Source: Amoebophrya sp. A120 (lineage: Eukaryota > Sar > Dinophyceae > Syndiniales > Amoebophryaceae). From it: 64,000 nt of DNA. Under the pieces are notes generated by a model. The model did not search any database, was not told where the DNA came from, and worked only from the letters and a program-made list of their open reading frames with translations. Position numbers and translations under genes: made by a program. The first letter of the stretch is position 1, and every line of letters begins with the position of its first letter. Where the stretch lies: contig CAJINV010000012.1 in NCBI GenBank assembly GCA_905178155.1, forward strand, positions 1,244,492 to 1,308,491, in the 5' to 3' direction. This document shows, piece after piece, positions 63,301-64,000 of this stretch.

Positions 63301-64000
63301 TGGTTTTTGTGCTGATGCCTTTGCTGTCTGTAGTGTTGTATCCCGTGCAAAAGCCCTCCCCTCTCGCTCTCCTGTCTGATAATTTTAAATAAAAAAAATA
63401 CGCGCACTCAAGTCCTTAAAATGCTCCTCGTGGGGCTGTGCATTATGAGACCCACAATTTGCACACTCATTTATACACGATAAAAATTTCCAGCACAACC
63501 ACAGGGTAGCGAGAAGAGTAGTGTTTGCACAGCGTATCCTCCAGTCCAAAGTTGCTTTGCGAAGTGGGAGATGAAGAACAGGCGAAAGAGTTCTCTCCTG
63601 CCGCTGGTGACTTTGGTGTCCAACCTCCGCGAACGCGACAGCTTGGCGTCTGGCCGCCACCCGGCTGCCCGAGCTGGTACAGAGGTTTCCGCGCGGAGGA
63701 CTGCAAGTGTGGGTTCGTTCGTTTCATCCCCGACGCGGCTAGTGCAGCACTGGTGCCCGCAAGAACCTGGCGAGCAGTGGAATCGGCTGTTATTGCATCC
63801 TCGTGGTGCGCCGCCGGTCGGGCTGTGCCACCGTCGGTGGTCGAGGCGAGCTGGAGCTGCTCGGTGGATAACTTTCTGCTTGCACCACCCCCGTAGTTTG
63901 TCCCCGAACTCGAAACAACGGAGCTGCTACTCGCGGATGAGGACGCAGGACCGCAGAGCGTCGATTATGAGAGTGCGCAAGTCCCCCTCCCCCTCATTTG
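60388..64000 (-). CDS. Coiled-coil protein, 3' part (5' end beyond window)
   Basis: Approximate exons: 63965-63486, 63385-63097, 62770-62723, 62471-62366, 62118-61986, 61802-60928, 60729-60612, 60488-60388 (stop TAA). Joins at 62771-63096 and 62472-62722 are exactly in frame and give NEEKEFLHTLAVYQEK followed by ENELNEFADQLEESK. The next exons are Glu/Lys/Arg-rich heptads: IKERKSRLEALEKELQRK (62050), EHVCQLEEDVEHLRFSLLEK (61470), KEREKELQKKTEFLRGEVQK (61370). The tail ends LDFRKSSGKGQKGRRR. The 5' exon is Ser/Thr/Gln low-complexity. Long coiled coil suggests a structural, cytoskeletal or centrosomal role, not provable here. Joins near 62.12-62.37 kb and 60.73-60.93 kb are approximate. Confidence 0.6.
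60489..60611 (-). mobile_element. Family A introner, internally shortened
   Basis: 123 bp only. Left end GAATATGTCTGGGTCTGGAA; right end GGACGCAGACATGTTTGCGA. Shared GAGA in the flanks. Joins KMMLEL to VTSLQESH. Confidence 0.7.
60730..60927 (-). mobile_element. Family P introner
   Basis: Ends CCGGGGAATAAAAGAACG and TGTTATTTTCCGGGATA. Duplication and exact join unresolved. Confidence 0.5.
61803..61985 (-). mobile_element. Family S introner
   Basis: Ends TATCGCAGGAAAAAATTG and ACGATTTTTCCATGCGATA. Coiled-coil frame is open on both sides. Confidence 0.6.
62119..62365 (-). other. Intron in the coiled-coil gene, element not resolved
   Basis: Coiled-coil coding stops near 62366 and resumes near 62118. 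The interval contains the usual CATGCAA and GCATGACA pieces, but I could not define clean inverted ends. Confidence 0.4.
62472..62722 (-). mobile_element. Family L introner
   Basis: Ends TATCCCACAGAAAAAAGCTC and GAGCTTCTTTCTTCCCTCGG. Flanks CGTTT/CTTTT. Join in frame (YQEK to ENELNEF). Confidence 0.75.
62771..63096 (-). mobile_element. Family C introner
   Basis: Ends GAAAAATCCCCCCTCCCCAT and ATATGGGGAGGGGGGATTTT. Exact duplication TCATT. Confidence 0.9.
63385..63485 (-). other. Probable short intron in the coiled-coil gene
   Basis: AT-rich interval between two coding stretches, with loosely inverse ends AAATAAAAAAAATACGCG and CATTTATACACGATAA. Borders are approximate. Confidence 0.35.
63966..64000 (-). 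mobile_element. Family J introner, cut by window end
   Basis: Left end only: TATGAGAGTGCGCAAGTCCC followed by the C-rich CCTCATTTG of family J. Confidence 0.75.

Noticed and set aside
1-64000. Programmed frameshifting or fragmented pseudogenes to explain many short exons
   Set aside because: Removing each inverted-repeat element with one copy of its duplication restores a single frame at most junctions, so intron removal explains the pattern better.

Overview
The window looks like nuclear DNA of a eukaryote, most likely a syndinian dinoflagellate of the Amoebophrya type. The main reason is its introns. Almost every intron is a 120-350 bp element with long terminal inverted repeats, ends close to TATC...GATA, and a 5-bp direct duplication of the flanking exon. 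This matches the published 'introner elements' of Amoebophrya. There is no sign of bacterial operon structure. Long open stretches on the other strand are shadows of the real exons or of introner sequence.

From about 40.5 kb down to the left edge, the minus strand carries what reads as one giant gene of about 42 exons, roughly 27.5 kb of coding sequence and over 9,000 residues, still open at the window edge. At nearly every intron I followed the reading frame by removing the element plus one copy of its 5-bp duplication, and the frame stayed open. In order the protein has an N-terminal coiled coil, a divergent kinase/phosphotransferase fold resembling the TCAD9-type domain of conflict systems, a region without recognised domains, a P-loop STAND/NACHT-like NTPase, ankyrin repeats, three copies of a large module I do not recognise, and a C-terminal conserved module with HAD-like flavour. 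A kinase-like domain, a STAND NTPase and ankyrin repeats together suggest a signalling or immunity/conflict role. That is inference.

The 41-44 kb part is AT-rich and only partly resolved; it contains the 3' end of a plus-strand gene. From 55.1 to 44.4 kb the minus strand encodes a single-pass membrane protein with an acidic tail. One of its introns is an introner split by about 7 kb of nested DNA, including a 5'-truncated LINE (endonuclease, reverse transcriptase, RNase H, zinc knuckle) whose frame is interrupted only by TAG codons. From 59.4 to 56.3 kb lies a small Met/Lys-rich basic protein gene cut by five introns. From 64.0 to 60.4 kb lies the 3' part of a coiled-coil protein gene, open at the right edge.

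Mobile DNA inside mobile DNA recurs: a 1,380-bp fold-back element sits in one introner (35.8-37.2 kb), a poly(A)-tailed retroposed sequence in another (34.2-35.3 kb), and the LINE in a third.
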